From Profundibacter amoris (GTDB taxonomy: Bacteria; Pseudomonadota; Alphaproteobacteria; Rhodobacterales; Rhodobacteraceae), in NCBI RefSeq assembly GCF_003544895.1, contig NZ_CP032125.1, forward strand, positions 2,122,001 to 2,186,000: a DNA stretch of 64,000 bases, written 5' to 3'. Under the pieces are notes generated by a model. It was not told the DNA's origin. It did not search any database and was given only the letters and a program-made list of their open reading frames with translations. Shown here one piece after another: positions 51,034-59,834 of this stretch (the stretch's first letter is position 1; each line of letters opens with the position of its first letter). The translations under genes and the position numbers were made by a program.

Positions 51034-53688
51034 CTATAACCCGAATGGATAGGTCTCATCCTCGCCACGGCCTACCTGTCCGGGCAGCGGCACCACGGCG
51101 CTGGTGCGCTCGAACCAGACATAACCGTCATACTCAGCACCCAGAAGCGAGTGGCTGTAATGGCTCCAGCGCTCGGTTTCCGGCCGGTAGATCACGCCGA
51201 TATATCGCTCCAGACGGGCCTCGGCCATGGCCCTGCGCAGGTCCGGTTTGGCACCGGGGCGCAGGTCCAGCAGGAAGCGCTCTCCGCCAGCTTCGTGGCA
51301 CAGGTTTTCGTGACTATCCGGGCGCGAGGGGCGCACTGCCTTGACCTCCATCGGCCCGTCCCAATCAGTGGCCGCCGCCACTGTTCCGGTATGGGTGCCA
51401 AAGCCGATCAGGGCAACGTCACTGCCCCATTCCTCGCGGCTGAGCTGGCCAATATTCAGCTGACCACGATTGACGCCCATATCGGTCACCCGCGCATCGC
51501 CAATATGCGAGTTATGCGCCCACACCACCGCCTTGGCGCTTGGTCCCACATGCTCCATGATTTGCTTTAGCGTCTGGAACATATGCGTATCGCGCAAGTT
51601 CCAGCTTTCATCGGAGCCATAATACATCACCCGGTAATAGCGTTCCGCATCCTTCACCAGGCGGGCGTTTTGCGTGCTGTCGAAAAAGGTGTCGCCATCG
51701 GCGCTGGCATATTCAAGCTGTTTGCGCAGCAGGTCCACCAGCACCTTGGCAACCGGGTCTTCGCACATGGCATAGCCACGGGTCAGCGCCGCGCGGCCAT
51801 AAGCAGCGGGCTCTTGCGACCACGGCTCAAGACAGCCATAGCGCTTGCGCGCCACCGCCGCCGCCTCGGGGTCAACCCGGTCGAGATAAGTCAGCACTTC
51901 GGCGATCGAACTTGACATGCTGTAGAGGTCAAGCCCCTGAAACCGCACCCGCTCGACTTCGGGCAAACCGGCATTATAACTGCGCAGCCAGTCAACGAAC
52001 TTGTCCACATCCTTGTTTCGCCACATCCATGTGGGAAAGCGGGTGAACGGCGCCACGTTGCGTTTGCGCGTACCAATACCGCGCACATGCCGGTCAATGG
52101 TCGCTGCATCAGGCCAGTCTGCCTCGACCGCGATGATGTTGAACCCATGCTTTTCAATCAGCCGTCGGGTGATGGCGGCACGGGCCCTGTAGAACTCGGA
52201 CGTACCATGCGAGGCCTCGCCCAGCAGCACTACGCGCGCCGCGCCATAGCGGTCGAATGCGGCGCCAAAGGCAGGGTCATCGGGGTCCGGCAGCGGCTCG
52301 GCCCCGGCGCGCACAACCTCCACCGGAGTGGCGGGCGGCGGCGCTTCTTCACCTGGCGTAACCAACGGCGCCTCGGCAGGTTTGGCCAGATAATGCTGGA
52401 ACCAGTCGCCTGCCATCTCGGTCACCGCTTCAAGCTCTCCGGGTGCCTCGAACAGATGTCCCGCACCCGGTACTTCGCGTAGCAATTTTTCACAATCAAG
52501 CTGCGCCAGCGCGGCATGGTTAAGCTCCATAACTTGCGGATCATTGCCACCAACGATCAGCAGTGTCGGCGACTGCACGTCAACCAGACGCGGCCCCGCA
52601 AGGTCCGGTCGGCCGCCGCGTGATACCACCGCCGAGACCCGCGGCCCCAGTTCGGCAGCCGCCAAAAGCGCGGCCCCGGCACCGGTGCTGGCGCCAAACA
52701 GGCCCAGCGGCAATTCAGCCAGCCCCGGCTCGCCGGAAATCCACAATTCGGCCTCCAGCAGACGCTCGGCCAAAAGCGGAATGTCAAACACGTTGCGCCG
52801 GTCGGCGGCCTCCTCCGGGGTCAAAAGGTCCAGCAAAAGCGTGGCAAAGCCCAGCTCGTTTAGCTGACTGGCCACGGCCCCGTTGCGCGGGCTGAGCCGG
52901 CTAGAACCGCTGCCATGGGCAAACAGCACTATGCCGCGCGGTTCGGGCGGCACCACAAGGTCACCGATCAGTCCGACCGGCGCAATTGTCACCTCGCGCC
53001 GGAGCGTCGGCCCGCGCGCGTCATCCCCCACCTCCGACCATGCCCTGCGCAGATAACCCACTGTTTCTTCGTCACTGAGCTGATGGAAGTCGCGGAAGGC
53101 GCCGCCAACCCCGCGAAAATGTTGCGCTGCTATCAGACACACCACTTCGTCGGCAATCTCGGACAAGGCCTGCACTTCGCTGGCAGGGGCAATCGGGATG
53201 GCGGCCACTATTCGATTGGCCCCAAGCCGGCGCAGGGCGACGATCGCGGCCTTCATGGTGGCGCCGGTGGCCAGCCCGTCATCGACCACAACCGCCGTAT
53301 GCCCGGCTGGGCTGATGCGCGACCGATCGCCCAAATAGGCTGTGCGGCGGCGCTGCATTTCTGCAAGTTCCCGGTCGCGTGTTTGGTTCAAGTAAGCCTC
53401 GCTCGCACCCGAACGGCGCATGACCTCGTCATTGACCACCATTTGCGGCGGGTCGCCCTCGACGATGGCGGCAAGCGCCACTTCCGGATTGCTGGGCGCA
53501 CCAATCTTGCGCACCAAAATCAGGTCAAGCGGCGCGCCCAGCGCCTCGGCCACCTCGGCGGCAACCGGCACGCCACCGCGTGGTAGTGCATAGATTACGG
53601 GCGAGATATAATTCTTATTCGCCAGTTCCGCGGCCAATTTTCGGCCTGCATCCCGGCGATCGGTAAAAACAAGTGCAGAATTAACCAT
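51034..53688 (-). CDS. phosphoribosyltransferase / alpha-beta hydrolase / erythromycin-esterase triple fusion
   Basis: 884 residues from the ATG at 53688, with AAGGGGG upstream. Domain 1 (1-215): phosphoribosyltransferase with YALPRGGVPVAAE and the PRPP loop VVVDDGLATGATM. Domain 2 (about 230-435): alpha/beta hydrolase with FAHGSGSSRLSPRN, nucleophile in GLFGASTGAGAAL, and GAGHLFE. Domain 3 (from about 465): erythromycin-esterase-like with LLGEASHGTSEFYRARA and WAHNSHIGDAR. The joint substrate is unknown; the family is not limited to macrolide resistance. A heavy-metal or stress island setting is common for such genes. Confidence 0.88.
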   Translation of the reverse strand: MVNSALVFTDRRDAGRKLAAELANKNYISPVIYALPRGGVPVAAEVAEALGAPLDLILVRKIGAPSNPEVALAAIVEGDPPQMVVNDEVMRRSGASEAYLNQTRDRELAEMQRRRTAYLGDRSRISPAGHTAVVVDDGLATGATMKAAIVALRRLGANRIVAAIPIAPASEVQALSEIADEVVCLIAAQHFRGVGGAFRDFHQLSDEETVGYLRRAWSEVGDDARGPTLRREVTIAPVGLIGDLVVPPEPRGIVLFAHGSGSSRLSPRNGAVASQLNELGFATLLLDLLTPEEAADRRNVFDIPLLAERLLEAELWISGEPGLAELPLGLFGASTGAGAALLAAAELGPRVSAVVSRGGRPDLAGPRLVDVQSPTLLIVGGNDPQVMELNHAALAQLDCEKLLREVPGAGHLFEAPGELEAVTEMAGDWFQHYLAKPAEAPLVTPGEEAPPPATPVEVVRAGAEPLPDPDDPAFGAAFDRYGAARVVLLGEASHGTSEFYRARAAITRRLIEKHGFNIIAVEADWPDAATIDRHVRGIGTRKRNVAPFTRFPTWMWRNKDVDKFVDWLRSYNAGLPEVERVRFQGLDLYSMSSSIAEVLTYLDRVDPEAAAVARKRYGCLEPWSQEPAAYGRAALTRGYAMCEDPVAKVLVDLLRKQLEYASADGDTFFDSTQNARLVKDAERYYRVMYYGSDESWNLRDTHMFQTLKQIMEHVGPSAKAVVWAHNSHIGDARVTDMGVNRGQLNIGQLSREEWGSDVALIGFGTHTGTVAAATDWDGPMEVKAVRPSRPDSHENLCHEAGGERFLLDLRPGAKPDLRRAMAEARLERYIGVIYRPETERWSHYSHSLLGAEYDGYVWFERTSAVVPLPGQVGRGEDETYPFGL

Positions 53689-53767
53689 GTGAACCCCCTT
53701 TGCCGGCCAAGCGCATCGGCCGAGCATGCTTGCATTAAGTTCGCATTATACCCGTTTTGCGGGATTT

Positions 53768-54007
53768 TCACCATGATCCAGAGCAAACCGGGGGTTTGTT
53801 GCCGGGATTAGAGATGAGCAACAAGTCGCCTTTACCCATGGTCTTAACAAAAGCGCCTGATAGCACTTGGTAGACGATCCGTGCAACACGCCTCCACCGG
53901 GCCGGGAGTGGAGCAACCGCAATCGCGCAAAAAGGTGGCAGAACGAGCGGAGTGTGTTTTGCGTCGATCAGTTCAATCAGCAATGATAATGTTGCAGTTG
54001 CACGAAC
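53768..54007 (-). other. possible gene fragment cut by IS6
   Basis: An open minus-strand frame of about 79 codons runs from the IS6 left end and stops at 53768 (IELIDAKHTPLVLPPFCAIA, ARIVYQVLSGAFVKTMGKGD). It could be the tail of a gene whose start was removed by the insertion. No family recognised; may be chance. The rest of 53689-54007 holds nothing I can name. Confidence 0.3.
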
Positions 54008-54820
54008 GGTGTTGTCACGTTAACTGGCTTACTTTGAAAAAGCCACGGTTCTGATATTCAATCAGCGTTGACTACGGCATTCCAAGCATCAAATGCTTCT
54101 AGCCGGTGATATCGAATTGTTAATGCGGAGCGGCGACGGGCTGGAACGGAAAAGCAATTTCGGATGGCGGAGTGGATTGACACGAACCGCTGCAAGCTAC
54201 CCGGCGAACGATAACCTTGCATCGCCCTTTCCCGCTTCCGGAACGGCAGGTGGCTGTTTTCGGCGCGATTGTTCAATCCTTTGTGAGACCGATGTTCCAC
54301 GCCCGGCGCGATCTTTTGCCTAGCTGCGCCGTAGGATCGTAATTTGTCGGTAATGAAGCGTTTCGGGGTCCGCCCGTGCCTCTTCATTAATCGGGCAAGC
54401 AGACGTTTTGCTGCTGCCGTATTGCGTCGGCTCTGCAAGATTTCGTCCAGAACTACCCCATTCTGATCAACCGCACGCCACAGCCAGAATTTACGGCCCT
54501 TAATCGTGACAACGACTTCGTCCAAATGCCAGATATCCCCAGGTTGAGACTGTCGGCGGCGTAGTTCACGCGCAATAGCGGGCCCGAATTTCGCAACCCA
54601 CCGACGGATTGTTTCGTATGAAATGTCGATACCGCGTTCCAGAAACATCTCCTCCACTTCGCGCAAGCTGAGGTTGAACCGGCAATAAAGCCAGACCGCA
54701 TGGGCGATGATTTCAGGTGGAAAGCGGTGGCATTTGTAGCTGAGGCGTGATTTGGTCATCAGCAACAATTACCCACCAATGCCACTTTCTGCAAATATCG
54801 ATAGTTAACGTGACAACACC
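54008..54820. mobile_element. IS6-family insertion sequence
   Basis: 813 bp with perfect 18-bp terminal repeats GGTGTTGTCACGTTAACT, about the usual IS6 size. It holds one transposase gene. The 8-bp flanks (GCACGAAC left, AAACTATA right) do not match, so no target duplication: it probably arose by cointegrate or adjacent deletion. Its right side is fused to an Rhs fragment. Confidence 0.92.
54058..54759 (-). CDS. IS6-family transposase
   Basis: 233 residues from the ATG at 54759 (MTKSRLSYKCHRFPPEII). The DDE core shows GDIWHLDEVVVTIKGRKFWLWRAVDQNG (first Asp), RFITDKLRSYGAA (second), and NNRAENSHLPFRKRERAM (Glu). Intact as read. It is the only gene of the IS element. Confidence 0.94.
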   Translation of the reverse strand: MTKSRLSYKCHRFPPEIIAHAVWLYCRFNLSLREVEEMFLERGIDISYETIRRWVAKFGPAIARELRRRQSQPGDIWHLDEVVVTIKGRKFWLWRAVDQNGVVLDEILQSRRNTAAAKRLLARLMKRHGRTPKRFITDKLRSYGAARQKIAPGVEHRSHKGLNNRAENSHLPFRKRERAMQGYRSPGSLQRFVSIHSAIRNCFSVPARRRSALTIRYHRLEAFDAWNAVVNAD

Positions 54821-55270
54821 AAACTATACGCATACCTGTTCGTCCCGACCCCCGCTTTGGTCACCTCAAACCAGTCCGGCTGGATGAACATCCCCAGCCT
54901 CGGGTCATAATACCGCGCGTTCAGGTATTGCAGGCCGGCGTCGACGTCGAAGCGTTCTCCCGTTGCCGCTCTCGGGGTTTGATGTAGTCAAACCCCGAGA
55001 GCGGGATGAACCCCTTGGTCTCGGGCAGGGCCGCCGGATCGGTGACAAACTCCACCGCCTCGCCGAAGGGCCGGTATGTGACCTCTTTGTCAGACGCCCC
55101 ATCCACCCCCGTCATCACCCGCACCGAGCCAAGCTGATCGCTGTGCAGATAACTTGCCACCCCGTCCACCGGGTCGCCCGTCTTGTGGCGGATGCGCAGA
55201 TTGGGGTGCGGATAGAACAGGATTTCCTCACCCGTGCCTTGCCCGAAATCGCGGGTTTCCACGGGGCCGG
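54821..55270 (-). pseudogene. Rhs core remnant, right edge of the accessory region
   Basis: Minus-strand reading: RDFGQGTGEEILFYPHPNLR, VDGVASYLHSDQLGSVRVMT, EVTYRPFGEAVEFVTDPA, PETKGFI, then a 44-bp palindromic insertion that shifts the frame, then RYYDPRLGMFIQPDWFEV, AYS and the IS6 end. No toxin tail remains. It is about 90 percent like the left-edge Rhs piece at 36343-36826. The 5' end abuts the EamA stop. Confidence 0.85.
54961..55004. repeat. 44-bp palindromic insertion in the Rhs core, copy 2
   Basis: CCGCTCTCGGGGTTTGA and TCAAACCCCGAGAGCGG form a perfect 17-bp stem with a 5-nt loop, inserted at the same Rhs codon as at 36708-36751. It shifts the reading frame. Confidence 0.8.
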
Positions 55271-55291
55271 ATTGAACGGATTATTTCTGCC

Positions 55292-56194
55292 CTAAATCAC
55301 CAGCACCAGCAGCAGGATCGACACCAGCAGGATCACGATCCCCGCCACCTCGCGCCAGGTACTGCGTTCCTTGAAGTAGAAATAGGACGCCAGCGCCCCG
55401 AACAGCAGTTCCACCTGTCCCAGCCCTTTTACATAGGCCACGGTTTGCAGGGCAAAAGCGGTGAACCAGCACAGGCTGCCGACCATCGACATGATCCCCA
55501 TCAGCCCCGCAACCCGCCACGCCGCCAGCACCCGCGTGATCTGCCCGCGTTCGCGCGCCAGCAACCAGACCGCCAGCACAACGCTTTGAAACGCCGTGAC
55601 CACCGCCAATGTCAGATTGGCCCGCAGGAATGTGTCCCCATCCCCCAGTGCCAGCACCCCGCCGCGATAGGCCACGGCGGATACGGCAAAGGACAGGCCC
55701 GACAGCAGGCCCAGACCGGCCGCAGGGTTGAAGATGCGGCGCAGCAACGGGCCGCTGTTGCCCGGCGCATCCGACAACAGGATCAACCCGACAAAGCCGA
55801 TCACAATCGCCAGCACGCCCCACAGCGACAGCCCTTCGCCCAGCACGATAAACCCGACCAGCGCCGACAGGATCACTTCGGTGTTCTTGAAGGTCAGCCC
55901 GACCGCAAAATTGCGTTGCGAAAACAGGGCCACAACACACATCGTGCCGATGATCTGTCCAAGGCCCCCGATCACCACATAGGCCCCGAACACCGGCTGG
56001 ACCGGCGGCAGGTCGAACCCGCGCAGCCGCATGTAGATCACCACAATCAGCGCCACCAGCGGTGCGGAATAGAGGAAACGCGCGAATGTCGCCCCTGCCA
56101 CCGACAAGCGTGTCGATTTCAGGTGCTTTTGCAGCATGAACCGCAGGTTCTGCGAAAAAGCAGCCGCGATGGTGACAGGGATCCAGAGTTCCAT
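55292..56194 (-). CDS. EamA/DMT-family exporter
   Basis: 300 residues, about ten hydrophobic segments in two repeats of five, typical of the drug/metabolite transporter superfamily. Signatures: ILSALVGFIVLGEGLSLWGVLA in the first half and VELLFGALASYFYFKERSTWREVAGI in the second. Substrate unknown. It is the first intact backbone gene to the right of the accessory region. Confidence 0.88.
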   Translation of the reverse strand: MELWIPVTIAAAFSQNLRFMLQKHLKSTRLSVAGATFARFLYSAPLVALIVVIYMRLRGFDLPPVQPVFGAYVVIGGLGQIIGTMCVVALFSQRNFAVGLTFKNTEVILSALVGFIVLGEGLSLWGVLAIVIGFVGLILLSDAPGNSGPLLRRIFNPAAGLGLLSGLSFAVSAVAYRGGVLALGDGDTFLRANLTLAVVTAFQSVVLAVWLLARERGQITRVLAAWRVAGLMGIMSMVGSLCWFTAFALQTVAYVKGLGQVELLFGALASYFYFKERSTWREVAGIVILLVSILLLVLVI

Positions 56195-56232
56195 GCCCGC
56201 TTATTGGCAGGCCCGCGCGGCAGTGTCGAGGG

Positions 56233-56439
56233 TCAGGCGCCCTTGCGCCCCCAACCGATCCGCGCCCATAGACGCTCGTACCCGATATAGGTCATCAGCC
56301 CAACCGCCGCATTGGCCAGCGCCATCACCCCGCCAACCCGCATGGATCCGGTAAAGCCGTAGCCCACCGCCGACATGGTGACCAGTCCCAGCAACTGCCA
56401 GCAAACCGCCTTGACCCATGTGCGTTTCGGTGTGTCCAT
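56233..56439 (-). CDS. DUF2061 small membrane protein
   Basis: 68 residues from the ATG at 56439. DUF2061 pattern: RTWVKAVCWQLLGLVTMSA at the start, VGGVMALANAAVGLMTYIGYERLWARI in the middle, short basic tail. Two hydrophobic segments. Function unknown. It lies 38 bp upstream of the EamA gene on the same strand. Confidence 0.88.
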   Translation of the reverse strand: MDTPKRTWVKAVCWQLLGLVTMSAVGYGFTGSMRVGGVMALANAAVGLMTYIGYERLWARIGWGRKGA

Positions 56440-56501
56440 TGTGATTGAAATCCCTTCCCCGACAGGTCTATCCCGCACGCAGGTTTTTGTATATTCAGGG
56501 A

Positions 56502-57402
56502 ATGGAAAACATTTATACCCCGTTGCAGGATAAATTCACCAATCCAGAATAAAACCGACAAACGCGCCCGCGCCGCCCTATTTCGCACCCGTCTGGCGCA
56601 GGCGCTGGACCATAGCGGGATGTCCCGCAGTGCCCTGTCACGGGCGGTGGGGGTGGATCGCTCGACCATCTCGCAGTTGCTGAAAGGGCAAGGCACCCGC
56701 CTGCCCAATGCGCAGGTGGTCGGGGAATGCGCCGCCGCACTCGGGGTGTCGGCGGACTGGTTGCTGGGGCTGGCGGAGCATCCGGAAATGGCGGTCGATC
56801 TGCTGGCCTCGGCAATGAGCATCACGCCCGCCTCGCGCGCGCTGGTGGATGCGGAAATCTTCAACTGGCACCAAGAGGCCGCGGGTTACAAAATCCGCCA
56901 CGTTCCGGCCACCCTGCCCGACATGCTGAAAACGCCCGACTTGCTGGCCTGGGAATACGAGCCGCAACTGGGCCGCTCGCCCGAACAGGCCACGGGCGCG
57001 GCCACCGATCTGCTGGACTGGATGCGCAACTCATCCTCGGATTACGAAATCGCCCTGCCCCTGCACGAACTCACATCCTTTGCCCGTGGCGAGGGGTATT
57101 ACACCGGCCTGCCCGCCGGTATCCGCCGCGCCCAGATCGACCGGATGCTGGAGTTGCACGACCAGCTATACCCGTCCTTGCGGCTGTTCCTGTTTGACGC
57201 GCGGCGCCTGTTCTCCGCCCCGATCAGCATCTTTGGCCCTTTACTGGCCGTAATCTATCTGGGCCGAAATTATCTGGCGTTTCGCGACAAGGAAAGGGTG
57301 CAGGGGCTGATCGGCCATTTCGACTGGCTGGTGCGCGAAAGTGTGGTGTCGCCCCGCGATGTGCCCGAGTATTTGCGGGGCTTGCGGGGGGAGATTGGGT
57401 GA
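56502..57402 (+). pseudogene. XRE-family regulator, apparent 1-base frameshift near the start
   Basis: The first frame from the ATG at 56502 reads MENIYTPLQDKFTNPE and stops at TAA. One base later the second frame continues KTDKRARAALFRTRLAQALD and runs to 57402 with HTH GMSRSALSRAVGVDRSTISQLLKG. If one T in CCAGAATAAAACC is removed, the two join (NPE-KTDK). Starting at the ATG at 56620 instead would cut the first HTH helix. The C-terminal half (about 200 aa) is a conserved ligand-type domain. Could be a sequencing error. Confidence 0.6.
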
Positions 57403-57444
57403 CGTAAAAACTCCCTTGATAGTTAGCCAGAAATAGAATTCTCT

Positions 57445-58113
57445 ATGTTTATGAAACAGTTCCTATCTATTGGTCTCTTTTGCATCGCGCTATTCATCCC
57501 TTTCACGGCGAATGCTCTTTGTATCTGCCTTGAATGCGCGTGGAAACCCAAGCGCCATTTCATCATTGAATCTGAACACATGAAACCGAACCTCAAAACA
57601 GGGGATTGTGTTATTTTCGATCTTGTCCAAACATCGCCACCTGCGATTAAACGCGGAGATATAATTGTATTTGATCACCCTGTGAATCGCGGGGCTTCCT
57701 TTGTTAGCAGAATAATCGGCCTGTCTGGTGATGCAATCCAGATGAAAGATGGTGTTGTATGGCTGAACAACGCGCCTCTACCGCAAAAGAGCTTGGGAAC
57801 TATCGAAGAAGTATTTGTGCGAAACGAGATATCAGGGATGTATCCCCGCTGCTCGAATAATCCTAAGGTTGGCGGCGTATGTAAACTAAACCAGTTTGAA
57901 GAAACACTTCCCGACGGCACACAATATACCATTTTAGATGTGGCAAAGCAGTTTTTGGACAATACGCGGGAATTCACCATCCCTGACGGCCACATTTTTT
58001 TACTTGGTGATCACCGTGATAACTCTGCCGATAGCCGGATAGCATCATCGGCAGGTGGTTTTGGCTTTGTCCCAGTCGGAAATATTATCGGGGTTCTAAA
58101 TGACCTTCCCTGA
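57445..58113 (+). CDS. signal-peptidase-I (S26) homologue lacking the catalytic dyad
   Basis: 222 residues. Signal peptide or N-terminal anchor at 1-25 (FLSIGLFCIALFIPFTANA). S26 boxes are present: ESEHMKPNLKTGD (box B position), RGDIIVFDHP (box C), FVSRIIGLSGDAI (box D) and LLGDHRDNSADSR (box E). The serine that precedes Met in box B is H45, and the general-base lysine of box D is S88. So it is probably not a normal signal peptidase. It has extra Cys (C26, C28, C31). Role unknown. Confidence 0.8.
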   Translation: MFMKQFLSIGLFCIALFIPFTANALCICLECAWKPKRHFIIESEHMKPNLKTGDCVIFDLVQTSPPAIKRGDIIVFDHPVNRGASFVSRIIGLSGDAIQMKDGVVWLNNAPLPQKSLGTIEEVFVRNEISGMYPRCSNNPKVGGVCKLNQFEETLPDGTQYTILDVAKQFLDNTREFTIPDGHIFLLGDHRDNSADSRIASSAGGFGFVPVGNIIGVLNDLP

Positions 58114-58195
58114 ACTTGCGGGGCCGGGTTTCGTGTGTGACCGCCCTCCGCGATTACCCCCCCACACCTACCTAGCTGTAGCAGGTTTCGCCGTC

Positions 58196-59455
58196 TCATC
58201 TATCCTCCCCAACCGCACGCCCTGCACCATCGGGTAGGTCCAGCGCCGCGTGCGCCGTTGCAATCTGGCCCAGACGGGCCGCGATATGGTCTGCCGGCAC
58301 CGTCGCCCGCCGCGTGTCCAGACTAACATGGATCAGCATATGTTCGCCCGTGGCCAGCAACCGGTCCCCCTCATACATCCGGTGAAACAGATGCATCTTT
58401 TTGCCTTCGCCCAGCAGGCATTGGGTTTCCACCCTGATGCGCGCGCCGGCGTGGACTTCGTCCAGATGGCGGATATGGGTTTCCACGGTGAAATAGCTGC
58501 CGCCCGAGGCGATGTAATCCGCGTCACAGCCAATAATTTCCATAAACCGGTCGGTGGCATCGCCAAAGGCCTGTAAATAGCGTACCTCGTTCATGTGGCC
58601 GTTATAATCGGTCCAGTCCAGCGGCACGGTGCGGGTGACGGTCGGGAGGGGCTGTTTGATATCCAGCACCGGTTCCGCCTGTGTCGCGTCAAAGCGGTTC
58701 AGCACCGCCCCTGCCCCCGCATCCTGCGCCTTGAGCGCACGCAACATGGCCACCAGAACCGCGTCCTGTGACGCATCCAGCCCCGATGCGGCCCAGCGCA
58801 GGCCAAGGCCGTAGCGCAGCACATCCGAAATGTCATCCGCTGTGGCCATGCCCTCGGCGATCAGCCGGTCAGCCTCGGTTTGCAGCGCGTTTTGCAGCGC
58901 CACCGAAACCCGTTCCTCGCCCTGTTGATCCACAGGGGCCATGCCGATGCCCTGCAACACCTCTTTGGCCCGCGCTGTTACCTCGGGCGAATTGACGTCA
59001 TTCACGGCCAGTTCCACCAGCGGCAACAGATAGATCGGGGCAATCGCATGGGCGGCGATGATCTGTTCTGGCCGCGTGGCACAGCCCTGCAATTCGGCCA
59101 GCGTAAAGGTGCCCGTTGACGAGGCAATCACCGCGCGCCTGTCGCAATGTTCCTGTATCTTCTGGAAAACCTTGCGCTTCAGTTCCAGCCGTTCGGGCAG
59201 GCATTCCTGTATCCAGACAGCGCCATCCACCGCCTCGGAAATGGTCTGGCAAAACACCATATCGCCCGTTTCGGGCAGGGCCACGTCCGACAATCCGGGC
59301 AACCCGCGCCGCGCCTGTTGCAACACCGCCCCGACCAGCCCCCGCGCCATATCGTCAGGATCGAATAGCCGCACATCCCAGCCCATCACCCGGAACCGCG
59401 CCGCCCAGCCCGCGCCGGTTTCCCCCGCACCAATGATCGCCACTGTCTGTTTCAT
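58196..59455 (-). CDS. lcdH: L-carnitine dehydrogenase / thioesterase fusion
   Basis: 419 residues. N-terminal 3-hydroxyacyl-CoA-dehydrogenase-like NAD domain (AIIGAGETGAGWAARF), the catalytic region around AHAIAPIYLLPLVELA, then a helical dehydrogenase C-domain to about 235. A hotdog thioesterase domain follows (about 275-395: VPLDWTDYNGHMNEVRYLQA). The same fusion is known as carnitine 3-dehydrogenase plus betainyl-CoA thioesterase. It would convert carnitine to 3-dehydrocarnitine, leading toward betaine and sarcosine metabolism. Confidence 0.85.
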   Translation of the reverse strand: MKQTVAIIGAGETGAGWAARFRVMGWDVRLFDPDDMARGLVGAVLQQARRGLPGLSDVALPETGDMVFCQTISEAVDGAVWIQECLPERLELKRKVFQKIQEHCDRRAVIASSTGTFTLAELQGCATRPEQIIAAHAIAPIYLLPLVELAVNDVNSPEVTARAKEVLQGIGMAPVDQQGEERVSVALQNALQTEADRLIAEGMATADDISDVLRYGLGLRWAASGLDASQDAVLVAMLRALKAQDAGAGAVLNRFDATQAEPVLDIKQPLPTVTRTVPLDWTDYNGHMNEVRYLQAFGDATDRFMEIIGCDADYIASGGSYFTVETHIRHLDEVHAGARIRVETQCLLGEGKKMHLFHRMYEGDRLLATGEHMLIHVSLDTRRATVPADHIAARLGQIATAHAALDLPDGAGRAVGEDR

Positions 59456-59456
59456 A

Positions 59457-59822
59457 TCAATCCCCGCAGCGAATGAACCTTACCGGTTCGCCCGCCCCGT
59501 ACCAGATATACAGAATATCCGCCCCGTCCATCATCAGCACATTATAGGCGGTATAGGTTTCGCCCTCTGCCGAACATTTCGTGGCCAGTTCGTAATAGGC
59601 ATATTCGTCATTTCCCCTGACCGAAGTAATCTTGCATGAATTTTCATACCCCTGCATTTGCGTCGCCGTCAGGCGGATTGGCGCGGGCGTGATGCTGCCG
59701 ATCCGGTCGGCGTTCCTGCACCATTCATAATCGCCGGTCCAGACACCCGTCCAGTTCGGCTCGGCTGCAATAACGGGGCTGGTCATCAATACACCGGCGC
59801 AAATCGCAATCAGGTTCTTCAT
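59457..59822 (-). CDS. secreted hypothetical protein
   Basis: 121 residues from the ATG at 59822, with GGGA 9-12 nt upstream. Signal peptide MKNLIAICAGVLMTSPVIAA, then a small beta-rich mature domain with four Cys (EWCRNAD, NSCKITS, TKCSAEG, FIRCGD), consistent with two disulfides. No family recognised. It directly precedes lcdH, separated by one base pair. Confidence 0.7.
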   Translation of the reverse strand: MKNLIAICAGVLMTSPVIAAEPNWTGVWTGDYEWCRNADRIGSITPAPIRLTATQMQGYENSCKITSVRGNDEYAYYELATKCSAEGETYTAYNVLMMDGADILYIWYGAGEPVRFIRCGD

Positions 59823-59834
59823 TTTCAAATATCC

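Noticed and set aside
51034-53688. Calling the triple fusion a macrolide-resistance gene
   Set aside because: The erythromycin-esterase-like domain is common in proteins with other or unknown substrates, and no resistance context is present.
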